64,000 nt of DNA from assembly GCA_947088345.1 (NCBI GenBank), contig CAMUGE010000004.1:1-64000 (forward strand), written 5' to 3'. The DNA is from an uncultured Roseburia sp. (GTDB lineage: Bacteria; Bacillota; Clostridia; Lachnospirales; Lachnospiraceae). Shown one piece after another: positions 44,207-52,745 of the stretch. How positions within the stretch are numbered: the stretch's first letter is position 1; every line of letters starts with the position of its first letter. The position numbers were made by a program, and so were the translations under genes. The notes beneath the pieces were generated by a model. That model did no database searches. It saw only the letters and a program-made list of their open reading frames with translations, and was not told where the DNA came from.

Positions 44207-45398
44207 TTTCCGCCATCACCTTTCCTGTTGTACTGATTTTCGTTTTCATCAGTTTCTCATAAAATGACTTTCCGATCTGCGCCGGATTGAACGGATGATC
44301 TAACGCCGCCCGGATACGGCGGTAATCTTCCTCATCCTTTTCATAACGCAACAGACTGTTTAAAAGACCGACCAGAAAATACATTTCACTGTCTTCCGGC
44401 AGCCGCTCTTTCGTCAAAAGCCCGCGCGTTGCAGAGAGAATACGGCTTTCCATCTCCTCCGTCCTGTTCAGCGACGAAGCCAGGCGGCAGATCAGCTCAT
44501 CCGCACAGACAAGATACATCTGTTTTAATTTTTCCTCTGTGGAAAGCGGGCATTTTTCCAGCCCAAGCGCGCGCAGTTCACCGGCAAACTGCATCAGCCG
44601 GCGCTCTGCGATCATATTCCAATACCTCTCCCTCGGAATATTCCACTCCGCAAACAGTTTCTCATACTGTAAAAAAATTTCATGGAACATCTCATGCTCA
44701 TACGAGTAATATTTTCCGACAGATGCGTTCATTCCGTCCTGATGATAAATAAAATGATCGTAAATCGCTTCCTTTAATACAACTGCCGAACGTATATCGC
44801 GCGCAGCTGAAATATTAAACAAAACGTCAGCCCCGTAAACATCATTGCGAAACGGATGTCTTAGCATAAGCTCCCTGCGGTAAAGATTCGCCTGATTATG
44901 CGCAAGCACCGACGATACATAATACGGCCACGCCTCCCTTACCGCCTGTCTGTCGGGATAATAGGATTCTTTCTCCACCAGTTTGTCCATATGGTCGATA
45001 TCATACTGCGTAATCTCCTGTGCGCTGTTGCAGATATGGGCCAGCACTTTTGTCCAGATGACGTCCGGATGGTACTGCCGTATTTTTTGCATCATCAATG
45101 TCAGCGAACCGGCTCTTAATTTATCATCCGAATTTACGATATAAATGTATTCTCCCCGGGCCGCTTTAATCCCGTTGTTGAAACTGGCGTAGATCCACTG
45201 ATTTTCCTGATGAATCACGCGCACACGGCTGTCCCTCTTTGCCGTCTCATCGGCAAGCTTCGGCGTCCCGTCGGTGGAACCGTCATCAACGATAATCAGT
45301 TCAAAATCAGTTTCTCCCTGTGTCAGGATGCTCTGTACGGCCATAGGAAAGTAAGTTTCATTATTGTAAACGGGCATAATAATACTGATGCATGGCAT
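44199..45398 (-). CDS. Glycosyltransferase family 2
   Basis: A 399-residue GT-A enzyme. It begins MPCISIIMPVYNNETYFPMA, with ELIIVDDGSTDGTPKLADET at about 33-52 and the DXD-type element YIYIVNSDDKLRAG (Ser-Asp-Asp). The middle VYGADVLFNISAARDIRS and DHFIYHQDGMNASVG segments belong to the acceptor half. The C terminus is helical and charged. GGAG lies eight bases before ATG 45398. Directly preceding the FnlA-C genes, it may transfer FucNAc, but this is only positional inference. Confidence 0.87.
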   Translation of the reverse strand: MPCISIIMPVYNNETYFPMAVQSILTQGETDFELIIVDDGSTDGTPKLADETAKRDSRVRVIHQENQWIYASFNNGIKAARGEYIYIVNSDDKLRAGSLTLMMQKIRQYHPDVIWTKVLAHICNSAQEITQYDIDHMDKLVEKESYYPDRQAVREAWPYYVSSVLAHNQANLYRRELMLRHPFRNDVYGADVLFNISAARDIRSAVVLKEAIYDHFIYHQDGMNASVGKYYSYEHEMFHEIFLQYEKLFAEWNIPRERYWNMIAERRLMQFAGELRALGLEKCPLSTEEKLKQMYLVCADELICRLASSLNRTEEMESRILSATRGLLTKERLPEDSEMYFLVGLLNSLLRYEKDEEDYRRIRAALDHPFNPAQIGKSFYEKLMKTKISTTGKVMAESV

Positions 45399-45443
45399 TG
45401 TAGCGTCTCCCTGTTTTCCATTTTAATCCCGGTTCAAAAGCGC

Positions 45444-45920
45444 TTATACTTCATAGAGAATTTCCTCTAACGATAAAACAGGACAGCTTACCTTTTTTCC
45501 CAGCTGTTCCTCTATCTCATCAAAATAAGTAATCGCCGTGACAATAACTGCATCCACATCTGCAAGCTCATCATCCATTGTAACAATATCTACATCTGTA
45601 TAAAATGCGGCGCCGTTCTGATCTATCCCATAAGCCACCTGAATATCCGTATCTTTTAACTCTTCAACCAGTGTTTCGCCCGCATAGCTCATTCCGTAAA
45701 CGGCAATTTTCTGATATCCGTTCTCTTTAAGATAGGAAGCTAAATTTTTGCCCTCCTGTTTTACTCTCACCCACTGGTTCATCATCAGAAAAAGCGCAAG
45801 ATGTTTGTCAGACATTCCGCTTTTTTTACTTAACTGTTTCTCAAATCCCATACCTGCGCTAACTGCGCCGGCTGCAAACCCCGTTAAACCTGCTAATACA
45901 GAAATAACTCCCTTTTTCAT
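45444..45920 (-). CDS. Stand-alone membrane-anchored Rossmann-module protein
   Basis: A 158-residue protein. Residues 3-26 are hydrophobic and glycine/alanine-rich (VLAGLTGFAAGAVSAGMGF), a probable anchor or signal. Residues about 55-158 form the same Rossmann-like module found fused to four other proteins here: ENGYQKIAVYGMSYAGETLV, YGIDQNGAAFYTDVD, then ADVDAVIVTAITYFDEIEEQ. No transferase domain is attached. AGGAGGGAT precedes ATG 45920. It may scaffold the glycan enzymes or act on a bound nucleotide, but no function is known to me. Confidence 0.7.
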   Translation of the reverse strand: MKKGVISVLAGLTGFAAGAVSAGMGFEKQLSKKSGMSDKHLALFLMMNQWVRVKQEGKNLASYLKENGYQKIAVYGMSYAGETLVEELKDTDIQVAYGIDQNGAAFYTDVDIVTMDDELADVDAVIVTAITYFDEIEEQLGKKVSCPVLSLEEILYEV

Positions 45921-45946
45921 GACAAATCCCTCCTGAATGATTTCCC

Positions 45947-47398
45947 TTATTTAAAATTGATACCTGTACACTCTTTTAAAAAATTACTGTAATTTCGTTT
46001 CCACTGCATTGCAAAAAACGTTTCCTTATAAACCGTTTCTTTCTTCTTTTCACAGGTTTTATGGTCTGACAATATGACCGACAGTTGTTTTGCATCTTTA
46101 AATCCCGCGGCAACCTCCGTCATCCCAAAATGTCTGGAAAGCGCACTTTGATAGACAAATACCTGTTTCCCGAATGCCAGCGCTTCATAGATTGCCGTAG
46201 AGACTTCGGATACCACATAGTCGCTTTCGGTAAAAGCCTCATAGACTGTCTGCGATTTGTCCATCAGAAGATTCGGGTGATTCCTCAACAGATTTTTATA
46301 GAGCGGATCGGATTTCTCTTTTAAGAGCGGATGATTTCTCAGTAAAATCTGAAACTCTCCCTGCGTCAACGTCAGAAACTCCCGCAGCACTTCCATATTC
46401 CGTGTATCGTTCTCAAACCCCAGCCACAGAATCGTTTTCTTTTTTCGCTCTTCTTCCCTCTCCTTTGACCGCTTGTAAAATTGATTATATTTTGTCCAGA
46501 ACGCCGGATTTCCAAAGCATATTTTTTTTACGGGAGCAGATATCTGCTCAAGCCAGTAGTCCGCCATTCCGCAGTAGTAATCAGGCATATAAGTCCGATA
46601 TTCCCTGCTTTCCCGAATCGTTTTTCCATAATTGTAAGCAATATGCTGCGCCCCAATCCAGCCGTGCTGGATCTCCGCCGACGGAATTTTCAGTTCGCTT
46701 AAAACTTTACAAAGATATGCGTTTCGCTCTCCGTAACATCCGTCTTCAATAAAAACAATCTCGGGATGTACCCATTGAAACAATCTGCGGTAGAACATAT
46801 CCTGATATTTTATCTTCTTGGAATACAAAAGAACCAGCTGTCTGATATTTTCGATCTGACTGTGCGTCAAAGTAAAGGGCAGCATTCTTTTATTCAGATA
46901 TTGGAGAAACCGCCCGGCCATCGCGACATCCTTCGGATCTGTACTGCCGGTCTCAACCATAGAATGAACGGCGCTATCCATCAGATACGTATAATGTTTT
47001 TTGAGACGGCTTTTCTTTGCGATATCACGGTCGGTACAATCCAAAACATAGGTACTGTGCTGATACAGTCCAGCAAAATCGTCAAAGATCCGATTGTAAA
47101 TCCTCCCGGTCTCATCCGATACATTTCCTCCACAGCCGTACAGAAACATAATCGGCTTTCTGGCTGAGAAAAAAGGATTTTTCACAATTCCGCTTCCCAG
47201 TTTTGAAAGAAAAGAATCTCTGACTGCAGATGCGCTGTTTCTGTACTTGCCAGGCTTCTGCAGCGTATTCATCTGCAATGACTGCAGCGCGCAAAAACGG
47301 ACAAACGGCCATACCGGCGTATCCTTATAGGCAAAGCGAAACTCCAGAATTTTTCTGTCATTCTCAATCTCCAAAAGCTGTTCCATACTTAATTCCAT
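45947..47398 (-). CDS. Putative GT-B-like capsule transferase
   Basis: A 483-residue soluble protein. The N-terminal part, IENDRKILEFRFAYKDTPVW followed by PFVRF, and the middle FIEDGCYGERNAYLCKVL then IPSAEIQHGWIGAQHIAYNY, recall GT-B proteins of capsule loci, in which an HG pair follows a Rossmann strand. The C-terminal half has TILWLGFENDTRNMEVLREF, ILLRNHPLLKEK and SDYVVSEVSTAIYEALAFG, like CDP-glycerol phosphotransferase or capsule-synthesis folds. I cannot assign it to one family. GGGAGG lies eight bases before ATG 47398. Confidence 0.65.
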   Translation of the reverse strand: MELSMEQLLEIENDRKILEFRFAYKDTPVWPFVRFCALQSLQMNTLQKPGKYRNSASAVRDSFLSKLGSGIVKNPFFSARKPIMFLYGCGGNVSDETGRIYNRIFDDFAGLYQHSTYVLDCTDRDIAKKSRLKKHYTYLMDSAVHSMVETGSTDPKDVAMAGRFLQYLNKRMLPFTLTHSQIENIRQLVLLYSKKIKYQDMFYRRLFQWVHPEIVFIEDGCYGERNAYLCKVLSELKIPSAEIQHGWIGAQHIAYNYGKTIRESREYRTYMPDYYCGMADYWLEQISAPVKKICFGNPAFWTKYNQFYKRSKEREEERKKKTILWLGFENDTRNMEVLREFLTLTQGEFQILLRNHPLLKEKSDPLYKNLLRNHPNLLMDKSQTVYEAFTESDYVVSEVSTAIYEALAFGKQVFVYQSALSRHFGMTEVAAGFKDAKQLSVILSDHKTCEKKKETVYKETFFAMQWKRNYSNFLKECTGINFK

Positions 47399-47417
47399 CA
47401 CAGACGCCTCCCGTCAG

Positions 47418-48494
47418 TTACAGTCCAAACACTTTATGGATAAAATCGTTCTCATAATTGGGATAATCCCAATAGGACCGCTTCTCTGCTTTCATAATCT
47501 TTTTGTATTCGTTTTCAGAAACGCCCATTTTCTCATAGAAATATCTATGATCCGCAACCGCTTCTTCCTGCGTGTGAAGAGGTTTTGCAAGTTCAGCGAG
47601 CGCTTCTTCCCTGGAAATCTGCCCGGAAACAATCATACTGGACAAATGCATCTTCCTTTTGTCAACTCCAAACTTATCCGGCAGAATATAATTCTGATAA
47701 AATTTGGTATAAAACGATTCGTCATGTTTGGCGCCATAGTCAGTCCATCCAAATTCTGTCTTCAATTTTTCCTTTACCCTGGCTTTGTTATACGGAACAT
47801 AATTTAAAATATGCACACGCTCTATATGCGCCGCTCTCTCGTAAAACATTTTTTGAAACCTGTTGTAATGAGGCAGCGTTTTTATCTTTTTTGTTCCGAA
47901 CTGCTTTTGAATGCTTTTAATGTACTTCCAGTCGGCATGTCCATACGACCATTTTTGCGGAAGAATACATTCCGTCTCAATATTCCAGCCGTCGATAATA
48001 TACTTTACATGATGTTTTAAAGCCATCTTATACAAAATCGCAACAATTGCATGATCTGTCGGTATCTCGCTGTCAGGAGTTGACGCTTTTAAAAATGACA
48101 TCTGAATATCGCGAAATTCCTCCCAGTCAATCACATAGTTGTAAAGATCAATTCCCAGGCGGTCCAAAACCTTTTTTACATTCAAAACTGCCTGCTTTGA
48201 ATCCCATCCGTTATCCAGATGAACTGCAAGAGGCCTGAGATGAAGTTTTTTGACAACATATGCTACATAACTGCTGTCCACGCCTCCCGACACGCCAATA
48301 ATACAGTCGTACTTCTTATTTGCTCCGTCACGCCGTATCTTTTGAACCAGTCCCTTTAAATCTCTGCTTTCCTGTTTTACCCGCAAATATGTCTTTTTCG
48401 CATTGCTGCAGTTACTGCAGCCGCGTTTCCCATAAAATTTTATATCCGGATCTGAGGTATCCATTACACATACTTCACATACTTTATATTTCAT
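47418..48494 (-). CDS. N-acetyl sugar amidotransferase (WbpG-like)
   Basis: A 358-residue enzyme of the PP-loop ATP pyrophosphatase fold. N-terminal cysteines in CEVCVMD and RGCSNCSNAKK suggest a zinc site. The ATP loop IIGVSGGVDSSYVAYVVKKL follows at about residue 64. Relatives WbpG, PseA and PtmG turn an N-acetyl group into an acetamidino group, using ammonia delivered by HisH- and HisF-like partners. Those partners are not in this window. It lies next to WbpB/D/E-like genes, which make the diacetamido sugar that WbpG modifies in Pseudomonas. GGAG precedes ATG 48494. Confidence 0.85.
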   Translation of the reverse strand: MKYKVCEVCVMDTSDPDIKFYGKRGCSNCSNAKKTYLRVKQESRDLKGLVQKIRRDGANKKYDCIIGVSGGVDSSYVAYVVKKLHLRPLAVHLDNGWDSKQAVLNVKKVLDRLGIDLYNYVIDWEEFRDIQMSFLKASTPDSEIPTDHAIVAILYKMALKHHVKYIIDGWNIETECILPQKWSYGHADWKYIKSIQKQFGTKKIKTLPHYNRFQKMFYERAAHIERVHILNYVPYNKARVKEKLKTEFGWTDYGAKHDESFYTKFYQNYILPDKFGVDKRKMHLSSMIVSGQISREEALAELAKPLHTQEEAVADHRYFYEKMGVSENEYKKIMKAEKRSYWDYPNYENDFIHKVFGL

Positions 48495-48587
48495 TTTTTC
48501 TCCGTTTCTGCGCTGCCGGAATGGCCGAGCTTTGCATAGCCAACGGCGCTGGCGCCTTATTTCCTTTTATTTCCTGCAAATATTCCG

Positions 48588-49712
48588 TTACGACAAAAGC
48601 CGCAGCAGACACTCAGTCACTTTCATCTGCTCATCATTCCTGATATAAGGTGAAAAAGGTATTCCAAAAGAACAATTTGCATATGCTTCTGAAATATCGT
48701 AAGATTCGCCATATGTATTTATTTTTTCAAACACAGGCAATTGATGCATAGGCGTCGGATAATACCGAATCGTCGGTATCCCGCATTCCGCCAATGCATC
48801 CTGCAGCAATTTCCTCTGTTCTGCCGATTTGGCCATCAGAACATATTGAGCATAAGATGATACTGCGTTTTTTGTAATAACCGGAACCCTTATCTTTTCT
48901 TTTAAATGATCTGTGTAATACCCCGCGGCCTGCTGACGCGCTTGAATCTCTTCTTCTAAAACCCGAAGCTTTGGAAGCAGGACTGCGGCCTGCATATTGT
49001 CCAGTCTCGAATTAATGCCAATCCGGATATTGTCATATTTACTTTTGCCTTTTCCGTGCACCCGCAGCGAACGGATTATCCCGGCAAGGCTGTCGTCGTT
49101 TGTAAAAACTGCTCCTCCGTCTCCGTAACATCCAAGCGGCTTAGAGGGAAAAAACGAAGTTGCTGCGATATCTGAAAGAGCGCCGCATCTGACGCCCTGA
49201 TAAGATGCTCCCATCGACTGTGCGGCATCCTCAATCAAAAGAAGATGATGCCTGTTGGCAATCTCTTTTAAGCTGTCATAGTCAGCGGGATTTCCCAGAA
49301 AATCCACCGCAACAATTGCCTTTGGTTTTAGTTTTCCTTCTTTTTTTACCCTTTGAATCTGCCTATCCAAACTGTCTGCGCTAATATTGTAAGTTTCGGG
49401 TTCTATTTCGCAAAATACGGGTACGGCGCCCAGTAAGCACGCCGGTTCAATTGACGCAATAAACGTCATATCCGGACAGAAAACCGCATCGTTTTGTCCG
49501 ATCTGATTGGCCATATAAATCAACTGCAGCGCGGCTGTTCCGTCAGAACAGGAAATCGCATGCTTTACCCCGACAAATTCCGCCAGCTTCTTTTCAAACT
49601 CCTCCACATAATCACCAAGAATAAAATGCGCCCCGTCAAGCACTTCCTGTATATTGGCGTTGATTTCTTCTTTCAGATATCTGTATTGCGCTTTTAAATC
49701 AATAAATTCCAT
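48588..49712 (-). CDS. Sugar 3-aminotransferase, DegT family (WbpE-like)
   Basis: A 374-residue PLP enzyme. Key parts are MEFIDLKAQYRYLKEEINAN, ISCSDGTAALQLIYMANQIG, IEDAAQSMGASYQG, and the PLP-lysine segment ATSFFPSKPLGCYGDGGA. In WbpE this enzyme aminates C3 of the UDP-3-keto-glucuronate made by WbpB. ATG 49712 has GGAG nine bases upstream; an earlier in-frame start overlaps the acetyltransferase gene and is rejected. The order wbpB-wbpD-wbpE is intact here, supporting the assignment. In 48495-48587 a GC-rich stretch (48522-48561) faintly resembles the interspersed repeat. Confidence 0.87.
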   Translation of the reverse strand: MEFIDLKAQYRYLKEEINANIQEVLDGAHFILGDYVEEFEKKLAEFVGVKHAISCSDGTAALQLIYMANQIGQNDAVFCPDMTFIASIEPACLLGAVPVFCEIEPETYNISADSLDRQIQRVKKEGKLKPKAIVAVDFLGNPADYDSLKEIANRHHLLLIEDAAQSMGASYQGVRCGALSDIAATSFFPSKPLGCYGDGGAVFTNDDSLAGIIRSLRVHGKGKSKYDNIRIGINSRLDNMQAAVLLPKLRVLEEEIQARQQAAGYYTDHLKEKIRVPVITKNAVSSYAQYVLMAKSAEQRKLLQDALAECGIPTIRYYPTPMHQLPVFEKINTYGESYDISEAYANCSFGIPFSPYIRNDEQMKVTECLLRLLS

Positions 49713-49717
49713 CCGTT

Positions 49718-50296
49718 TTACTCCTCGCTCACAAGTTTGCCGTCTTCTCTGCGATACCGCTTCTGACATTTTGCACAGACATATTCGGATGCGCCATTCT
49801 CATATAATTTCTCCCCACAGCGGCACACATAACCCCGGACACGCGCAGGATTTCCCATAACCAGCGCATGTTCCGGAACGTCAAACGTCACGACGCTCCC
49901 TGCCCCAACCAATGCATAGGCGCCAATCGTATGCCCGCAGAGGACAGTCGCATTTGCGCCGACCGTAGCGCCTTTTTTAATTACTGTTTTTCTGAATTCA
50001 TTCTTTTTTTCAATAAAGCTTCTTGGATTCAGCACATTTGTAAACACACAGCCGGGACCCAAAAAAACGTTGTCTTCACATATGACCCCAGTATATAAAG
50101 CGACATTATTTTTGATCTTGACACGACTGCCAATTTTTACCCCCTTTTCCAAAAATACTCCCTGCCCGATATTACAATGCTCTCCAATCTCCACTTCCTC
50201 CATCACATTACAAAACTGCCAGATTTTCGTCGCATTCCCTATTTGCGCCATCGGACTTACGATACTGCTCTCATGCGCCCAGTAGTTTTTTTCCAT
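49718..50296 (-). CDS. UDP-sugar N-acetyltransferase, left-handed beta-helix (WbpD-like)
   Basis: A 192-residue acyltransferase built of hexapeptide repeats (for example GEHCNIGQGVFLEKGVKIG and GATVGANATVLCGHTIG). It has NPRSFIEKKNEF around the active site and a C-terminal cysteine set, CRCG and CAKC, as in WbpD relatives. It acetylates the 3-amino group of UDP-GlcNAc3NA to give the diacetamido product. The start at 50296 is three bases after the WbpB stop; the SD is weak and coupling is likely. Confidence 0.9.
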   Translation of the reverse strand: MEKNYWAHESSIVSPMAQIGNATKIWQFCNVMEEVEIGEHCNIGQGVFLEKGVKIGSRVKIKNNVALYTGVICEDNVFLGPGCVFTNVLNPRSFIEKKNEFRKTVIKKGATVGANATVLCGHTIGAYALVGAGSVVTFDVPEHALVMGNPARVRGYVCRCGEKLYENGASEYVCAKCQKRYRREDGKLVSEE

Positions 50297-50299
50297 CCT

Positions 50300-51370
50300 C
50301 TAAAACCGTTCCTTAAACTCTGTCGTACTGCAATCCTCCAGGGGAAACGTAACTTTCCTGCCTGTCGCAGCAGACTTATAAATGGCCAGCACCAGCTCCA
50401 TTGCACGCTTTCCGGCGCGTGCGTCAACAATCGGCTCCCTGTCGCATTCCAGTGCATCGACCACATCAGCGTACAATTTTGTATGACCAAACCCATAGAC
50501 ATTCGGCGGTATTTCACTGCACTCCTGCCTGACCAGGTCGGGATCGTCAAGATAATCGGAAAATCTCCACTCCTCAATTATATTTACCGCTTCCCCGCCT
50601 GCTTTTACGGTTCCTTTTTCTCCAAACAGATAGAGAGTCTCCTCGAGGTTTCTGGGATATACATTCGTTGTTCCCTCCACCACACCGTAAGCTCCGTTTC
50701 GAAATTTTACCAGGGCAAGTCCCAAATCCTCCGCCTCGATATAATTGTGTTTCTGCCGGTCTGTAATGCCGGTGACCTCCTCTATCTCATCCCCCATTAA
50801 CCATCGCAGCAGGTCAATATCATGAATACATTGATTCATCAATGCTCCGCCATCCTGCTCCCAGGTACCTCTCCATGCGGCTCTGTCATAATATTCTCTG
50901 TCTCTGGCCCAGCGTATATGTGCCGTTCCATAATACATTTTGCCAAAACGGTTCATGGCGACTGCCTCATGAATTTTTTGAATTGCCTTATTAAACCGGT
51001 TCTGATGACACGCGCATACTTTTACATTGTACTTTTCCGCCGCTGCAATGATCCGGTCGGCGTCCGCAATAGACAGTGCAATTGGTTTTTCGATGATACA
51101 GTTGCAGCCGTGCTCAATACAAAAAAGCGCGATGGATGCATGCTTTCCGCTCTCAGTGCAGATTGCGACAAGCTCAGGCTTTTCTATTTCAATCATTACC
51201 TTATAATCCAAATACTGCCGTGTATCTGCATCCAATTCAAATTTGCGCATCTTATCTGTCATACATGTCTCATCCGTATCACAGATCGCAACAATTTGAA
51301 GCCCGTTATTTTTCGCTGCTACAATATGATTTGGTGAAATTCTGCCGCAGCCAATCAATGCGTATTTCAT
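50300..51370 (-). CDS. UDP-GlcNAcA 3-dehydrogenase, Gfo/Idh/MocA family (WbpB-like)
   Basis: A 356-residue NAD-dependent oxidoreductase. It has KYALIGCGRISPNHIVAA with the dinucleotide loop, the family motif CIIEKPIALS, and GGALMNQCIHDIDLLRWLMG with the catalytic histidine. WbpB oxidises C3 of UDP-GlcNAcA and recycles its NAD in concert with WbpE. The UDP-GlcNAc 6-dehydrogenase WbpA that makes its substrate is not in the window. ATG 51370 has GAGGG six bases upstream; a longer extension would run into the hairpin cluster and is rejected. Confidence 0.9.
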   Translation of the reverse strand: MKYALIGCGRISPNHIVAAKNNGLQIVAICDTDETCMTDKMRKFELDADTRQYLDYKVMIEIEKPELVAICTESGKHASIALFCIEHGCNCIIEKPIALSIADADRIIAAAEKYNVKVCACHQNRFNKAIQKIHEAVAMNRFGKMYYGTAHIRWARDREYYDRAAWRGTWEQDGGALMNQCIHDIDLLRWLMGDEIEEVTGITDRQKHNYIEAEDLGLALVKFRNGAYGVVEGTTNVYPRNLEETLYLFGEKGTVKAGGEAVNIIEEWRFSDYLDDPDLVRQECSEIPPNVYGFGHTKLYADVVDALECDREPIVDARAGKRAMELVLAIYKSAATGRKVTFPLEDCSTTEFKERF

Positions 51371-51410
51371 AAGTTCCCTCATTTCTACGCCGCTTTTTTG
51401 CGCATTTATA

Positions 51411-51607
51411 GTTTGTGGATGCAGCGCAGACACAAACTTTGGAGTGAAAAATTTTTCTAATCTTTCACTCTAACCCCCATGATTCCGCTTTGCGGAATCT
51501 CATATCCGTTTGAAAAACGCCTGTTTTGGGCGTTTTTCGGCGTGAAACTTAGTACGTGTTGGCGAAATGCCCTCTGGCATGAACCGTACAAGTACTAAGT
51601 TTCACGC
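51411..51607. other. Cluster of five perfect hairpins in the gap before wbpB
   Basis: Five inverted repeats stand in a row: GTTTGTG/CACAAAC (51411-51417, 51431-51437), GAGTGAAA/TTTCACTC (51442-51449, 51463-51470), GATTCCGC/GCGGAATC (51481-51488, 51492-51499), GAAAAACGCC/GGCGTTTTTC (51512-51521, 51529-51538), and a 16-bp pair GCGTGAAACTTAGTAC with its complement (51540-51555, 51592-51607) that encloses ATGCC/GGCAT. The fourth could end transcription in either direction. The rest have no T-run. All arms are perfect and differ from each other. The gap 51371-51631 has no gene. Confidence 0.85.
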
Positions 51608-51631
51608 TATTCTCCTTGTATTTCTGCCGAT

Positions 51632-52711
51632 TCATTCCAGTATAAAATCCTGAAGCTTTTTTATATACTGCGTTATATTGCTAAGTCCAAGTACAGCCTC
51701 TTTCTTTTTATCTGCCCTTTCCCGAAACAAATCCGTAAGGCTTTCCTGATTCCTCGGTCTGTAAAAAAATATCCGGTCCCTGAATGTATCATATTCAAAG
51801 ACTTTTTTTGCATCGGTTTTTGCGCATCCGGGAATCATGACGCCGCATCCCGAGTACAGTCCTTCGTACACAGTCCTTCCGATACAAAACTGCGAATCTC
51901 CTCTTAACACATAGTCCGATAGCGCATAGATCTCATCCATCTTAAGCACTCTTCCTGTAAATAAAATATTATTCTTCCCGGCAAATGCCGCTACTTTTTG
52001 CGGTCCGACTATCAGGAGTTTTGCATTTTTACAAGCTGCTTTGCAAAACGCGTCCGCCACAAATTCCATTCCTTTTTCTGAATTATCCGTTGCGGCAACA
52101 AAAGCAAAAACGGTTTCGCCCTCCCGAATCTGATAACGCTTCCTGGCTTCCTGCAAATCTACGGTTGGAACGTTCGTCTGATCAAAAGGATTATTTAAAA
52201 CCATACTGTGTTTCCCAACGCCCAACGCCTCTTTTGTAGGATAGTCAATATAAATAATCCCGCGGCTCTCCCGTATCTTCCTTTGTATCATTCGTTTTGG
52301 AAAAGCAGCTGCATTGCACAATTCGCGTATATGGATATACATAGGATATTTTTTTGTCAGCAGCGGATAAAGAACATAAGAGTTGAGGTGAATAAAATCG
52401 TACTGTTTTTCCGCAAGCAAATCCATAATTGCTTTCCTGTTTTTTCTGTAATTGACCTCCCTCTCACACCAGTCCAGACAATGGTCAATTGAGCTAAGAT
52501 AACTTGTCCGAAACGGCAGGTCAAATCGATAGACTTTCCGAATGTTAGATCCAAAATAATTTTTTAAAACTCTGCTGCTTACCCACACATCCTTTGGCGC
52601 CATCAAATCAACCTTTTCATCCAATCCGTTGATTAAATTTTTCAGACTGTGATTCGCCCCTCCGACCGTAACCGTATTGTGAGTAATAAATAACTTTTTG
52701 CTCTCTCCCAT
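51632..52711 (-). CDS. Glycosyltransferase, GT4-like
   Basis: A 359-residue GT-B fold protein. It begins KLFITHNTVTVGGANHSLKN, matching the donor-site glycine region of GT4 enzymes. Further features are FIHLNSYVLYPLLTKK, ETVFAFVAATDNSEKGMEFV, and the donor-site stretch FCIGRTVYEGLYSGCGVMIP with a conserved glutamate. The C-terminal helix is basic. GGAG lies close to ATG 52711. It follows the large propeller protein by 34 bases. Donor unknown. Confidence 0.8.
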   Translation of the reverse strand: MGESKKLFITHNTVTVGGANHSLKNLINGLDEKVDLMAPKDVWVSSRVLKNYFGSNIRKVYRFDLPFRTSYLSSIDHCLDWCEREVNYRKNRKAIMDLLAEKQYDFIHLNSYVLYPLLTKKYPMYIHIRELCNAAAFPKRMIQRKIRESRGIIYIDYPTKEALGVGKHSMVLNNPFDQTNVPTVDLQEARKRYQIREGETVFAFVAATDNSEKGMEFVADAFCKAACKNAKLLIVGPQKVAAFAGKNNILFTGRVLKMDEIYALSDYVLRGDSQFCIGRTVYEGLYSGCGVMIPGCAKTDAKKVFEYDTFRDRIFFYRPRNQESLTDLFRERADKKKEAVLGLSNITQYIKKLQDFILE

Positions 52712-52745
52712 TCTCTCCTCTTCCCGCGCTGCGTATCGTCATGAT

